DNA from: CAYYAQ01 sp964469555
GTDB lineage: Bacteria > Planctomycetota > UBA1135 > UBA2386
Direction: 5' to 3'
Length of the DNA stretch: 23,695 nt
Assembly (NCBI GenBank): GCA_964469555.1
Contig: CAYYAQ010000077.1
Span: forward strand, 1 to 23,695
Both the position numbers and the translations under genes were made by a program. The notes under the pieces were generated by a model. That model was not told where the DNA came from. It worked only from the letters and a program-made list of their open reading frames with translations, and ran no database searches. Below are positions 16,101 to 23,695 of this stretch, piece after piece; the stretch's first letter is position 1; every line of letters starts with the position of its first letter.

Positions 16101-17040
16101 GAACGCCTCCCATCTGACGAACGGCGTGCGCGACTACTTCACGGACGGTCTTCTCAGCACCATCGCACTTCCGCTACTCGCGGACTTCTGGGTCTACCCG
16201 GACTCACCCGAGAAGCCCACGTATGACCCGTTCATCGCCGCTGGCATCAACGGTTGGCAGATCAGCCTCCCGGTGACCGGCAGCCCGTGGCCCGCCTTTC
16301 GAGTCTACTCATCGGGACGGCCCGGCAAGAACAGCACGGAGATGGACACGACGCAACCTGGCTGGCACGACGCGGTCGGTGGATGGGACTACACCGGGAC
16401 GACGCAAACTCCGGCGGCGGACAACAGCGTCTACTGGGTGATGATCGACTTCCTCAAACGCACTTCTGTGGTGACCTCGGGTTTTGTCGAGATCGCGAAC
16501 CCGCACCGCATGCGCCCCGGCGGCGACCCGCGCCTCGGCCCGTACGATACGATTGGCATGCTCCCGGAGTTCGACAGTGAAATCGGGCCGAATCAATCGA
16601 TACTGCCCGCAGGCACGACGGTCGTGACGGAGTTTCGTGGCGCGAGCGCGTTGGACACACCCAACCCGTGGTGGCCACGCCTCACTGCCATGCCGGCTCC
16701 CTGCACTCCGTCCGCCGTGATCCCACCCTCTGTGGACAACTTCCCGCTCGACCCGTTCAAGGCCGGTGACGCGGGATTGAAGCACATGGATATTCGGGGC
16801 GGACGCACGTTCTGGACCCATCCGTACAACCGCACCGTCACCGACTACACGCGTGAGGCAAACGAATTGATGGACGACATATTCACCAATCGATTCAGCG
16901 GCAGCTCGGAGAGCTTCTCGCCGGCAGACGTGAAGTACTTCAACTGGCGGTTCATCATGCGCAACAACGTCGCCGTGACACCCCCGGTGTCACCCAAGCT
17001 CGACTCGTTCTTCGTGAGCTACCGACTCGTGAAGAGGTAG
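13195..17040 (+). CDS. Very large lipoprotein with bacterial Ig-like (Big_5/SbsA-type) domains
   Basis: The 1281-residue product begins MEPSPSKHRALLVLFVSSFCWASC, a signal peptide with a lipobox-like WASC, followed by a Ser/Gly-rich linker. A stretch YPVVPRNAAIRLTFSEPLNLP near residue 148 and ENVSPFADAIIRFSKPIDLTS near 480 match the start of Big_5 (SbsA Ig-like) domains, which typically read V..N..I.ltFSeP. The remaining sequence is aromatic- and Asn/Asp-rich, like an extracellular protein, with no enzyme motif I can name. The start at 13195 is supported by GAGGAAG (13183-13189), one of the few good Shine-Dalgarno sequences in the window, although the frame is open back to 13027. It ends 10 bases from the convergent repeat-protein gene's stop. 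It is probably an outer-surface lipoprotein of structural or adhesive function. Confidence 0.85.
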   Translation: MEPSPSKHRALLVLFVSSFCWASCSGSHNNVDSGGRSGDNQLVTIDYGKLVDVYGLREILGTKTIALYQEDALVSPEIPDERDANSQRSDDEILYDFINSDPDTLQPRLLITRQIGSAEFRDAFDALDNSLRNVAASKVATGPGPGNYPVVPRNAAIRLTFSEPLNLPHDFFYDLDPEGRIIGTKNTEAAQLLQIVGDPNDRLHNGDFRQLAARLVVRGNTLILDPVLLGGEGLLLGVPNSATGLPEAPDQQRANIRIAIALDGPLAIPGLDSGKLTGTNNGAVTSVVRDFRSGHRLDNSPDIARGFVRDPVPPRIVGELLMYLEDVRSASEEATELTIYKNDIGHEIDRGDVLRLFTGKSGTPAAIAEIILDPEDDLGRPDAQYVRVLVRPIRDASGKNILEAMDPRNLPGYPAERGEEREEFLREHGPRAVLVTEYTHRRLRPGADPENPLSYYGDDTRHFLTFSPTPISDAGTATPGENVSPFADAIIRFSKPIDLTSASGFDTLFFATRDVMTLDSTENRPFDDINTFLEKRNIDPSSFDLDKFRTPHLIASRAFDGDGSQTTIRLKTPFGFYLDGTMREHAEEDANLPFSERRHHYFLHLVGGSNGIHDLSGNAIDFQAVLAPGTEPTDFIAMQFGVDSRYHQGTKVGRFGDNIVVSVVRRFSGLDEDERPNYYRPEETKPNGQPAPGLATSLDDLFGPISYSDDGQLLPRTGARLTKTLDNLNQLPPPDQSSPLRWCPPGTIANPTGNTIFGQGIQNPFHPLGCRLQMAWREIDMSLSRTDPQDFNLDVEQMYWAPFTANPVYFDEFDRVSLFLGHSEKRPEPCVNSQSRFPSMPQSGLNTNFASNYVKNFDLTGKVGEQPLPHAAFVDKVVTMNANNSVLEPRGVNSFIPLPKFEDATKGSQATNPFFVWRDELVSVQGGQSGANPASLAPYILSPFLAGLGQNNWTMGGTVCTKDGAWDNANASHLTNGVRDYFTDGLLSTIALPLLADFWVYPDSPEKPTYDPFIAAGINGWQISLPVTGSPWPAFRVYSSGRPGKNSTEMDTTQPGWHDAVGGWDYTGTTQTPAADNSVYWVMIDFLKRTSVVTSGFVEIANPHRMRPGGDPRLGPYDTIGMLPEFDSEIGPNQSILPAGTTVVTEFRGASALDTPNPWWPRLTAMPAPCTPSAVIPPSVDNFPLDPFKAGDAGLKHMDIRGGRTFWTHPYNRTVTDYTREANELMDDIFTNRFSGSSESFSPADVKYFNWRFIMRNNVAVTPPVSPKLDSFFVSYRLVKR

Positions 17041-17050
17041 CAAACGCGAA

Positions 17051-18850
17051 CTAGAGGCGTCGCGACGGGTTCGTGTGGTTGTACACCGGAATCACTTCGA
17101 TCATCATGGAGCACTTCGCTATCGACCACTTCGGTCCGCGGCGCATTTTGAAGTCGAAGTACTTGTGTGTGCCAACCGTCGCCGGGATGAACGTCAACCG
17201 ACCGTCCTCGAGGTCGGCCTGCGTGATCCGCTGACCTGGCGTGACGGCCATACCGTCCAGCTGTAGCAACCCGCAGATGTCCATCGAGACGATCTGGACT
17301 TCGGAGACCGGCGTCGAATCCGGGCTGAGGTCCAGCGCGCTGAAGATGTAGGCCGAGTCTTCCTTCGTCGTCACGGTCAGATCGTAGTGCCGCTGCATTC
17401 GCTGTCGTGGCTGCGAACCCCAGGCGGCCCCCTCTTCCGATCCAGATGGCGTCGTCGGGTACAACCCGCTCTCCGGGCCCGGGCAGTCGGAATCAAGCGT
17501 CGGTTCGCCGGTCGCCACATCATCGCCCGTGTCAGCCTCGTCGTCCGTATCTGGAGTCTCGCCCTCGTACGCAGCGGCCAGATCCTCCTCGTCGGTTTCT
17601 TCAAAGGCCTCTTCGCACAGATCCCCCGTCGGCTGTTGAACCTCGGGCACGTCGACATCCGGCAGTGGCGCGGAATCGGCGATCACGTCCTCGACGTACG
17701 CGTCCTCTGATCCCTCGTCATCGTACGCCGGCGCGTCGTAGACCGGAACGTCAACCGCCGTCAGGATCTTGACGGTCATCCGGTACTTGTCGTTCGAGTA
17801 CGTCGTCCCATCGTGGACCTGGAACCAGAACGAATCGCTCTCGCCCTTTTCCGCTGGCGAGTAGTCGAAGCTCCCCTGTTCGATCTCCGAGCGGCTCACA
17901 ACCTGGTTCGGGTCGATCGGAACGCCATCGAGGCGAACCGCGCCCTTCATGTCCAGGTTCGTGATCTTGACCTTGATCAACTCGTCGCCATCGAAGTCGT
18001 GGTACTTGAAGTCCGACGCCTGGAACACGTATGCGGTGTCCACGGGCGTTTCGATCACGTTGTCCGAAGCGGTGGGGGGATGATAGAAAGGCGTCACCTC
18101 GATCATCATCGAGTAGGTCGCCTCAGACCACGACGTGCCGTCGTGCACCTTGAACTCGAACCCTTCCTTCCCAGGTTCCTGCGGCTCGAACGTGAGCATG
18201 TCCAGCTTGAGGTCTTCCACGGAGACCACTTGCCCGAAGGTGGCCTCGACACCATCGACGAGCAACAGACCGCAGGTCTCGAGAGAGACGAACTTGATGT
18301 ACTCGAAACTGCCTTCCGCGCCCTGAAAGTTGAAGTCCGTAGGCTTGAACGAGTAGGGCGTCCCTTCGCTCGTGGCGACGCAGCCATCGAGTGCTACGGG
18401 CGATGCGTAGGCTTCCTTCGTCGTGACTTCGTCGTGAGTCATCTCTTCGGCGGTGGTCGCGTGCACAGCCATCGACATCGGCGAACCGCTCCACTGCGAA
18501 CCGTCGTGCGTCGTGAACAAGAAACTGTCGCTCTCAGTCCCGTCCGCGGCGTGACCGGTGAAGAACTGCAGCTGGCCCGCGTCGATCTCCTCCCGAGTGA
18601 CGACTTCGTTCAGGTCGACCGGACCTCCTCGCAGCAAGAGCGTCCCGTGACGCTCCAACCCGGCGATGTGAACGGCGGCAAGACCCATGCCCGACCCGCC
18701 GAGCAAGTCGAAGTCCGCGATCGAAAAAGTGTAAGCCGATCCACTCACGACTGTCACGGTCGTGCTGACACGCGTAGACATCGCCGCGCCGCTCGCCTCG
18801 TGATCAGTCGAAGTGAAGTGCGGACGCTCAGGTTTCGTGATAGTCGTCAT
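17051..18850 (-). CDS. Cadherin-like tandem repeat protein without obvious signal peptide
   Basis: The 599-residue product contains four related repeats, at about 29-130, 155-262, 262-363 and 488-595. Each follows the pattern AYxFxxxDF, an isoleucine-rich strand ending GxLxLDGxxV, a xxVVSxxEIxxGxLxFxP segment, then FxFxVHDGTxWS and YSMMIEV. This is the layout of cadherin-like/VCBS-type repeats in large bacterial adhesins. Repeats three and four are separated by a very acidic linker (about 363-488, many Asp/Glu/Pro). Two repeats have a Cys before GLLxLDG. The N-terminus (MTTITKPERPHFTSTDHEAS) has no hydrophobic segment, so export, if any, would use a type I-like or other signal-less route, or the start is wrong. 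Function is probably surface adhesion; this is inferred. Confidence 0.78.
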   Translation of the reverse strand: MTTITKPERPHFTSTDHEASGAAMSTRVSTTVTVVSGSAYTFSIADFDLLGGSGMGLAAVHIAGLERHGTLLLRGGPVDLNEVVTREEIDAGQLQFFTGHAADGTESDSFLFTTHDGSQWSGSPMSMAVHATTAEEMTHDEVTTKEAYASPVALDGCVATSEGTPYSFKPTDFNFQGAEGSFEYIKFVSLETCGLLLVDGVEATFGQVVSVEDLKLDMLTFEPQEPGKEGFEFKVHDGTSWSEATYSMMIEVTPFYHPPTASDNVIETPVDTAYVFQASDFKYHDFDGDELIKVKITNLDMKGAVRLDGVPIDPNQVVSRSEIEQGSFDYSPAEKGESDSFWFQVHDGTTYSNDKYRMTVKILTAVDVPVYDAPAYDDEGSEDAYVEDVIADSAPLPDVDVPEVQQPTGDLCEEAFEETDEEDLAAAYEGETPDTDDEADTGDDVATGEPTLDSDCPGPESGLYPTTPSGSEEGAAWGSQPRQRMQRHYDLTVTTKEDSAYIFSALDLSPDSTPVSEVQIVSMDICGLLQLDGMAVTPGQRITQADLEDGRLTFIPATVGTHKYFDFKMRRGPKWSIAKCSMMIEVIPVYNHTNPSRRL

Positions 18851-19027
18851 CTCGCCTCACCCATCGGTGTTTCACGACCATTCTTCGACCAAGCCAGGGC
18901 ACTTCCTGTACACTCCCCAACCGAGTCCCCCGTATCGGCCATGGCATGGGCCGAGCGGTCGTGGACAGGAGCACGACATAGTTCTGCAAGCTCATGCCTC
19001 CCCCTCGTTCCAGAAGAACCCAATCCG

Positions 19028-20044
19028 ATGAAGTACGAGTCTTGCTCATTGCTCGCCATGATGTTCGTGGGCCTCGCACCGCTGCCCGGACAGACCGCCA
19101 AGGACGTTCTCGGTGGCCTCGATTATGCCAAGTACGAGCTGGACCAGAAGCGCCCCGAAACCGCGAGCAAGGCGCTGCGCAAGGCGTACGCAGCACTCAA
19201 GCTCCTTCCTTCGAGTCAGAAGCGCCTGGTCGGCAAGGCGGATAAGGAGCTCACCGCACTGCTCCGGAAGACCGACCCGAAGGGAAAGAAGCTCGTCGAT
19301 GTCCGCATCAAGGCGGCCAAGGATCTGCAACGGCTCGGAAAGAGCTACGCCGGTGGCGGATGGACCGAAACCGCGCTGGAGATTTTCCTGGCCGCACAAG
19401 TTCTCGAACCTTTGCTGGTCAAAGACGACCTGGCAAAGGCGCGCAAGAAACTCGGCGAGATCATTGGTCGGCGCTTCACGAACGCCGGCAAGAACAAGGA
19501 CCTGCTGACGTGGTTCCACCTCGGTGAGAGACACGGTTGGAATTCAGATCCGTGGCAGTTCTCGAACTACGGGATCATGGCACCAAAAACGGACAAGGAC
19601 AGCGGCGAGCCCCTCATCATCACCAACAAGAAGCTCGAAGGAGACGTGCGCATCAACGTCGAGATCAAGCCAGGACCGGCGGCGCGCGCGACGTTTGCGT
19701 GGAACTACCGGCGAGTGCTGGAGGAAAACCGATACCGCACGGACTGCTGCAGACTCGAATTGGACACCAAGGGGTCCGCCTTCAGGGTGATCCAGATCGA
19801 GGACTCGACCCGGCAGACCGTGGGATCGGGAACACTGATCATGGATACCTTCAAGACGAAGTGGATCCCGGTGGAGATCGAGCAGAAAGGGAAGACGGTG
19901 ACGATCAAGATCCCGAACAACAAGCCGATCACGTTCACTGCGTTCGGCGAGAACAAGGGGCACATGGGAATGGCGTTCACGACAAAGTCCCGCCTCGACC
20001 CGCAAGCCCAGTTCCGACACCTCGTCGTCACACACCTCGACTGA
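19028..20044 (+). CDS. Secreted protein with helical N-terminal part and LamG/DUF1080-like beta-sandwich
   Basis: The 338-residue product starts MKYESCSLLAMMFVGLAPLPGQ, a signal peptide. Residues about 25-150 are Lys/Leu-rich and helical, resembling TPR-like repeats (YELDQKRPETASKALRKAYAAL; ETALEIFLAAQVLEPLL). Residues about 190-338 look like a concanavalin/LamG-type beta-sandwich (GDVRINVEIKPGP, FRVIQIEDS, WIPVEIEQKGKTVTIKIPN, AQFRHLVVTHLD), as in 3-keto-disaccharide hydrolase (DUF1080) domains. I see no defined catalytic set. The stop is one base from the sulfatase start, so they are co-transcribed. That suggests carbohydrate binding in the same process. The frame continues far upstream antisense to the previous gene; the ATG at 19028 is chosen because it precedes the signal peptide. 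Confidence 0.78.
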   Translation: MKYESCSLLAMMFVGLAPLPGQTAKDVLGGLDYAKYELDQKRPETASKALRKAYAALKLLPSSQKRLVGKADKELTALLRKTDPKGKKLVDVRIKAAKDLQRLGKSYAGGGWTETALEIFLAAQVLEPLLVKDDLAKARKKLGEIIGRRFTNAGKNKDLLTWFHLGERHGWNSDPWQFSNYGIMAPKTDKDSGEPLIITNKKLEGDVRINVEIKPGPAARATFAWNYRRVLEENRYRTDCCRLELDTKGSAFRVIQIEDSTRQTVGSGTLIMDTFKTKWIPVEIEQKGKTVTIKIPNNKPITFTAFGENKGHMGMAFTTKSRLDPQAQFRHLVVTHLD

Positions 20045-20045
20045 C

Positions 20046-21818
20046 ATGCCGAACACACACTTGCAGGCAGCGGCTCTGGCGACGTTGGGTCTCGCGGGCT
20101 GCGCGGGACTCGGCGAGAGACCCACCTCCACCGCGCGAAACGTCATCCTGATCATGACTGATGATCAGGGCTACGGTGATTTCGGCTTCGCGGGCAACCC
20201 CGTCATCCGCACACCAAACCTCGACGCGATGGCCGCTCGCAGCGCCAGGATCGCGACATTCTACGTCAGCCCGGTGTGCACGCCGACGCGCGCTGCATTG
20301 ATGACCGGGCGACACCCACAACGCACTCGCGCCATCGACACGTGGATCGGTCGCGCCATGATGGATCCGGATGAGACGACTATCGCCGAAGTCTTGCGCG
20401 GGGCAGGGTTCGCAACCGGGATCTTCGGAAAGTGGCACCTCGGCGATTGCTACCCGATGCGCGCGATGGATCAGGGGTTCGAGGAGTCACTCGTGCACCG
20501 CGGCGGCGGCATCGGCCAGCCCGCAGATCCCTTGGGCGCAGAGGGCAAGTACACCGACCCAGTCCTGTTCCACAACGGGACACGCGTGCAGACGCGGGGC
20601 TATTGCACCGACGTGTACTTCGACGCCGCCATCTCGTGGATGAAGAAACAGCACGCGAAGGGGCGACCGTTCTTCACCTACCTCCCGACGAACGCTCCGC
20701 ACGGGCCGTTCCACGACGTTCCAGAAACACTGCGGGCGGACTACGAGGCGATGGATCTGTCGCCGAGCCGGTACCCGCAGGACAAGGGTCATCCGCTACC
20801 GGTCAAACCGAGCAAGAATCTCCCGCGCATCATGGCAATGATCGAGAACGCCGATCAGAACATCGGGAAGCTGTTCGATGCGCTGAAGGAGATGGGAGTC
20901 ACCGACGACACGCTCGTGATCTTTCTGAACGACAATGGACCCAACACCCGGCGGTTTGTTCGGGGTTACCGCGGCAAGAAGACCGAGGTGTACGAAGGAG
21001 GGGTTCGCTCACCGCTGCTCGCACACTGGCCGGGTAGCCTGCCCACGGGCACGCGCAATGGTCCAGCGACCGCGCACTATGACGTGATGCCCACGATCCT
21101 CGATGCGTGCGGCGTCGCGCAACCGAAGGGCGTGCAGATGGATGGTCGGAGCGTGCTCCCAGTGCTCGGTCGATTCGGCAAGGAGCTGCCAGACCGCACC
21201 GTGTTCGTGCAGGCACACCGCGGCGACATCCCCGTGCGATACCACAACTTCATGCTGCGCACGCAGCGCTACAAGTTTCTCAACGCGTCCGGCTTTCGGC
21301 GCGAACTCGATTCGGTCGAACCTCGGTTTGAACTGTACGACTTGCTCGAGGACCCCTTCGAACAGCAGAACCTCGCGGACAGTCAGCCTGACATCGTGAA
21401 ACGGCTGCGGGGAGAGTACGAGGCGTGGTTCACCGACGTGAGTACATCGCGCCCAAACATGGACGCCCCCCCGCCGATCCACATCGGAGCGAAGCAGGCA
21501 CCGACCGTCGTGTTAACCCGACAGGATTGGAGACGCATCGGCGCGTCGGGGAGTTGGGGTGGACGCTCGATGGGTGAATGGGTCATCAAGATCGTTCGAT
21601 CCGGACCGTATACCGTGCACGTGCACGGACTGAAGAACTCGTCGGCAACCTCAGCGTATCTGGAGATCGGAAGCGCGGGCATGAGGGGCAAGGTGACAGG
21701 TCGGACATGCACGTTCACCGATGTCGAGCTACCGGTAGGAAAAGGTCGCCTCCGCGCTAGCCTGAAAGACACCAGGGGTGAGGTCGGGGCGTACCAAGTG
21801 ATCATCGAGTCCAAGTAG
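20046..21818 (+). CDS. Arylsulfatase-family lipoprotein
   Basis: The 590-residue product is a type I sulfatase, which hydrolyses sulfate esters. The N-terminus has a lipobox (LAGC, C19), so it is membrane-tethered in the periplasm or at the cell surface. The active-site signature is CTPTRAALMTGR, with C78 as the residue converted to formylglycine and R82 following. Other family motifs are DDQGYGD (D39, D40, metal), GKWHLGD (K129, H131), NAPHGPF and FLNDNG (near 293-298). After the core, a C-terminal beta-rich extension (about 485-590) may bind substrate. The maturation enzyme is not in the window. The start lies one base after the preceding gene's stop. The natural substrate cannot be told from sequence; sulfated marine or aquatic polysaccharide is a reasonable guess from the cluster. 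Confidence 0.93.
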   Translation: MPNTHLQAAALATLGLAGCAGLGERPTSTARNVILIMTDDQGYGDFGFAGNPVIRTPNLDAMAARSARIATFYVSPVCTPTRAALMTGRHPQRTRAIDTWIGRAMMDPDETTIAEVLRGAGFATGIFGKWHLGDCYPMRAMDQGFEESLVHRGGGIGQPADPLGAEGKYTDPVLFHNGTRVQTRGYCTDVYFDAAISWMKKQHAKGRPFFTYLPTNAPHGPFHDVPETLRADYEAMDLSPSRYPQDKGHPLPVKPSKNLPRIMAMIENADQNIGKLFDALKEMGVTDDTLVIFLNDNGPNTRRFVRGYRGKKTEVYEGGVRSPLLAHWPGSLPTGTRNGPATAHYDVMPTILDACGVAQPKGVQMDGRSVLPVLGRFGKELPDRTVFVQAHRGDIPVRYHNFMLRTQRYKFLNASGFRRELDSVEPRFELYDLLEDPFEQQNLADSQPDIVKRLRGEYEAWFTDVSTSRPNMDAPPPIHIGAKQAPTVVLTRQDWRRIGASGSWGGRSMGEWVIKIVRSGPYTVHVHGLKNSSATSAYLEIGSAGMRGKVTGRTCTFTDVELPVGKGRLRASLKDTRGEVGAYQVIIESK

Positions 21819-21827
21819 CCTTGCACA

Positions 21828-21841
21828 CCGCCCGGGGGCGG
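21828..21841 (+). terminator. Small GC hairpin between sulfatase and ThuA genes
   Basis: CCGCC (21828-21832) and GGCGG (21837-21841) pair around CGGG in the 40-bp gap. No T-run follows. It could weaken read-through into the ThuA gene, or be chance in GC-rich DNA. Confidence 0.25.
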
Positions 21842-21858
21842 CGGATAGTAGGCGAACC

Positions 21859-22923
21859 ATGCGACTATCCCTGAAGACCCTCGTAGCGTTCGCCTCCCTC
21901 CTCGCGCCGGTCGCTGTCTCTGCCCAGGACGAAACCGATGTCCAAGCCAAGCCTGCGGGCGAGAGCGAACTCTGGATCGAGTTCAAGGGCGGCAAGGGTC
22001 CGGGCGCGGACAGGCACATCGTGTTCGTGACTGGGGATGAGGAGTACCGTTCCGAGGAGGGCATGCCGCAGCTCGCCAAGATTCTGGCGAAGCACCACGG
22101 CTTTCGATGCACGGTCACGTTCGCCATCGACAAAAAGACCGGCACGATCAACCCCAACGTCAGCGACAACATCCCGGGGCTTGAAGCGTTGGACAAGGCC
22201 GACCTGATGGTCATCTTGACTCGGTTCCGCGATCTTCCTGACGACCAGATGAAACACATCGTGGACTACGTGGAGTCCGGGCGACCCATCGTCGGATTGC
22301 GAACGTCCACGCACGCGTTCCAGTTCAGGAAACACAAGACCTACAAGAAGTACCAGAACTCCAAAGAGTGGCCCGGCGGATTCGGGCGGCAGGTGCTCGG
22401 TGAGAAGTGGATCGCGCACCACGGCGGCCATAAGACCGAGAGCTGTCGTGGCATCGTCGTCGAGGGGATGAAGGACCACCCAATCCTCGCAGGCATCAAG
22501 CCGAAGGGCATCTGGGACCCCGCGGATGTCTACCGGGTGCGCCTACCGATGCTCAAGGGGATCCAGCCTCTCGTGCTCGGCCAGAACCTCCGCGGAATGA
22601 AGCCCGATGACGAGCCACTCAAAGGAAAGGTCGACGGCGAACCTCATCCGAAGAACAACCCGATGATGCCGGTTGCGTGGATCAAGACGTTCAGCCCTTC
22701 GAAGGGAAAGAAGGCTCGCGTCTTCGCTTCGACGATGGGCTCGGCTCCGGCATTCACGCAGGAGGGATCACGGCGTCTGGTGGTCAACGCGTGCTACTGG
22801 GCGATCGGTCTCGAAGACAAGATCAAGGCCGACTCCAACGTGTCGATCGTCGGCAAGTACAAGCCCTCGATGTTCGGCTTCAATGCGTTCAAGAAGGGCG
22901 TCAAGCCCGCGGACCTACGCTAG
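21859..22923 (+). CDS. ThuA domain-containing secreted protein
   Basis: The 354-residue product has a signal peptide (about 1-22, ending VSAQ) and a ThuA-like, class I glutamine amidotransferase-like fold. Typical elements are HIVFVTGDEEYRSEEGMPQLAKIL (53-76), ADLMVILTRFRDLPDDQMKHIVDYVESGRPIVGLRTSTHAF (114-154), GGFGRQVLGEKWIAHHGGH, DHPILAGI, and a C-terminal VFASTMGSAPAFTQEGSRRLVVNACYWAIGLE. ThuA-type proteins are linked to sugar (trehalose-like or keto-sugar) metabolism, but the exact reaction is unclear. It sits 40 bp after the sulfatase on the same strand, suggesting a shared glycan-degradation role. It converges with the wecB-type gene 9 bases away. Confidence 0.9.
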   Translation: MRLSLKTLVAFASLLAPVAVSAQDETDVQAKPAGESELWIEFKGGKGPGADRHIVFVTGDEEYRSEEGMPQLAKILAKHHGFRCTVTFAIDKKTGTINPNVSDNIPGLEALDKADLMVILTRFRDLPDDQMKHIVDYVESGRPIVGLRTSTHAFQFRKHKTYKKYQNSKEWPGGFGRQVLGEKWIAHHGGHKTESCRGIVVEGMKDHPILAGIKPKGIWDPADVYRVRLPMLKGIQPLVLGQNLRGMKPDDEPLKGKVDGEPHPKNNPMMPVAWIKTFSPSKGKKARVFASTMGSAPAFTQEGSRRLVVNACYWAIGLEDKIKADSNVSIVGKYKPSMFGFNAFKKGVKPADLR

Positions 22924-22932
22924 CCATCTCAG

Positions 22933-23695
22933 CTAGGCGAGTTCGTCCGCGAGGATCGCGACGATTCGCTCGGCAGCCTTCCCGTCCCACGTTTTGGGGA
23001 CTTGGTGTGACTTCCAGTCACCGCGCAGCGCTTTTAGACCAAGGTCCTTGATCTTGTCGGCGTCGTTGAACACGAGCTCGTTCGTGCCTTGCTCGACTGT
23101 GATCGGGCGTTCGGTGTTGGCGCGGAGCGTGAGGCACGGCACGCCGAGAACTGTCGTCTCCTCCTGCACTCCGCCGGAGTCCGTCAGCATGAGGGCCGCC
23201 TCGTCGATCAGACTGACGAAGTCCAAATAGCCGAGCGGTTCGATGCAGCGCAGACCGGACGGCGTGTTGAGCGCCTCGACCTGTGCTTTGGTGCGAGGAT
23301 GAACAGGGAAGATGACCGGTGCCTCCGCGGCCAACGGCGCGAGCGCTCGGATCATGGCGTCAAAGTTGGCCGTGTCGTCGACGTTTGAAGGCCGGTGCAT
23401 CGTGAGGACCGAGTAGGTCTCGCCGTCGAGGCCGAGCCGCGACCGGGCATCGGATTGCCGGGCTCGGGGCAGGATCCGCAGAAGTGAGTCGATCATCGTG
23501 TTGCCGACCAGATGCACGCCGTCGGTCATTCCCTCGTCACGTAGGTTGTCGACGCCGGCTGATTCGGTCACGAAAAGGAACTGCGACAAGCGGTCGACGA
23601 GGACCCGGTTGCGCTCCTCGGGCATGCCCCAGTCACCGCTGCGGAGTCCCGCTTCGACGTGGCCGATTGGGCGATTCTGATAGAAGCACGCGAGG
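22933..23695 (-). CDS. wecB: UDP-N-acetylglucosamine 2-epimerase (non-hydrolysing), 5' end outside window
   Basis: This is the C-terminal 253 residues of a WecB-type enzyme, which converts UDP-GlcNAc to UDP-ManNAc for cell-surface polysaccharide synthesis. The frame runs off the right edge. Motifs are IGHVEAGLRSGDWGMPEERNR (catalytic Glu in HVEAGLR), GNTMIDSL, TMHRPSNVDD (catalytic His), FPVHPRT, and DSGGVQEETTVLGVPCLTLRANTERPIT, the UDP-binding block. An internal ATG at 23625 is not the start, because conserved HVEAGLR lies upstream of it. It would act in the cytoplasm. Its neighbours beyond the edge are unknown. Confidence 0.93.
   Translation of the reverse strand, partial: LACFYQNRPIGHVEAGLRSGDWGMPEERNRVLVDRLSQFLFVTESAGVDNLRDEGMTDGVHLVGNTMIDSLLRILPRARQSDARSRLGLDGETYSVLTMHRPSNVDDTANFDAMIRALAPLAAEAPVIFPVHPRTKAQVEALNTPSGLRCIEPLGYLDFVSLIDEAALMLTDSGGVQEETTVLGVPCLTLRANTERPITVEQGTNELVFNDADKIKDLGLKALRGDWKSHQVPKTWDGKAAERIVAILADELA

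Noticed and set aside
17813..19027. 405-codon upstream extension of the beta-sandwich protein frame
   Set aside because: The extension is antisense to the cadherin-like repeat gene and has no coding character. The ATG at 19028 is followed directly by a signal peptide.
22919..22936. CTAGC/GCTAG inverted repeat between the ThuA and wecB genes
   Set aside because: The stem is only 5 bp and contains both stop codons. It is too weak to call a terminator.
1..23695. CRISPR arrays, tRNA or rRNA genes, transposons, phage or defence genes
   Set aside because: I looked for regularly spaced repeats, cloverleaf-like sequence, transposase or integrase motifs and terminal inverted repeats, and saw none.

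Overview
The window looks like a high-GC bacterial chromosome segment, most likely from a planctomycete. That is an inference from gene content: an arylsulfatase lipoprotein beside a ThuA-domain protein and a beta-sandwich (DUF1080/LamG-like) protein, several large exported proteins built from carboxypeptidase-regulatory-like or Ig-like repeats, and few clear Shine-Dalgarno sequences. I see no rRNA, tRNA, CRISPR array, insertion sequence or phage gene. Genes are tightly packed; no gene-free stretch exceeds about 275 bases.

Layout, left to right. A small secreted protein (77-619), probably from a leaderless transcript, converges on a two-gene minus-strand unit: a DUF2459 lipoprotein (628-1251) and an EgtB/SenA-type non-haem iron enzyme (1241-2506). 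A cation-diffusion-facilitator exporter with manganese-type site residues (2548-3432) converges on a membrane-anchored repeat protein (3429-4712), the last gene of a feoB-feoA ferrous-iron uptake unit (7001 down to 4660). A Fur-box-like palindrome lies just before feoB. Divergent from feoB are rpiA and a SixA-like phosphohistidine phosphatase, translationally close-coupled. Next, on the minus strand, come a 1013-residue repeat protein (8679-11720) and a 37-residue membrane peptide (8495-8608).

The most striking gene is at 11995-12993. It is a secreted thioredoxin-fold protein whose reading frame is interrupted by one in-frame TGA (12226-12228), exactly where the first cysteine of a CPPC redox motif belongs. 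Directly downstream is an 8-bp hairpin with a GGUGC loop, 24 nt after the TGA, as expected of a bacterial SECIS element. I read this as a selenoprotein with a Sec-Pro-Pro-Cys centre, not as two genes or a pseudogene. The EgtB/SenA-like enzyme carries a HEDMHGEA motif that I associate with the selenoneine branch, so the genome may use selenium in more than one way; this link is speculative.

The right third holds a 1281-residue Ig-like-domain lipoprotein (13195-17040), a convergent cadherin-like repeat protein without a visible signal peptide (17051-18850), then a plus-strand cluster of a beta-sandwich protein, a sulfatase (1-bp spacing) and a ThuA protein, suggesting extracellular glycan or sulfated-polysaccharide processing. 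The window ends in the 3' part of a minus-strand UDP-GlcNAc 2-epimerase gene (wecB type).
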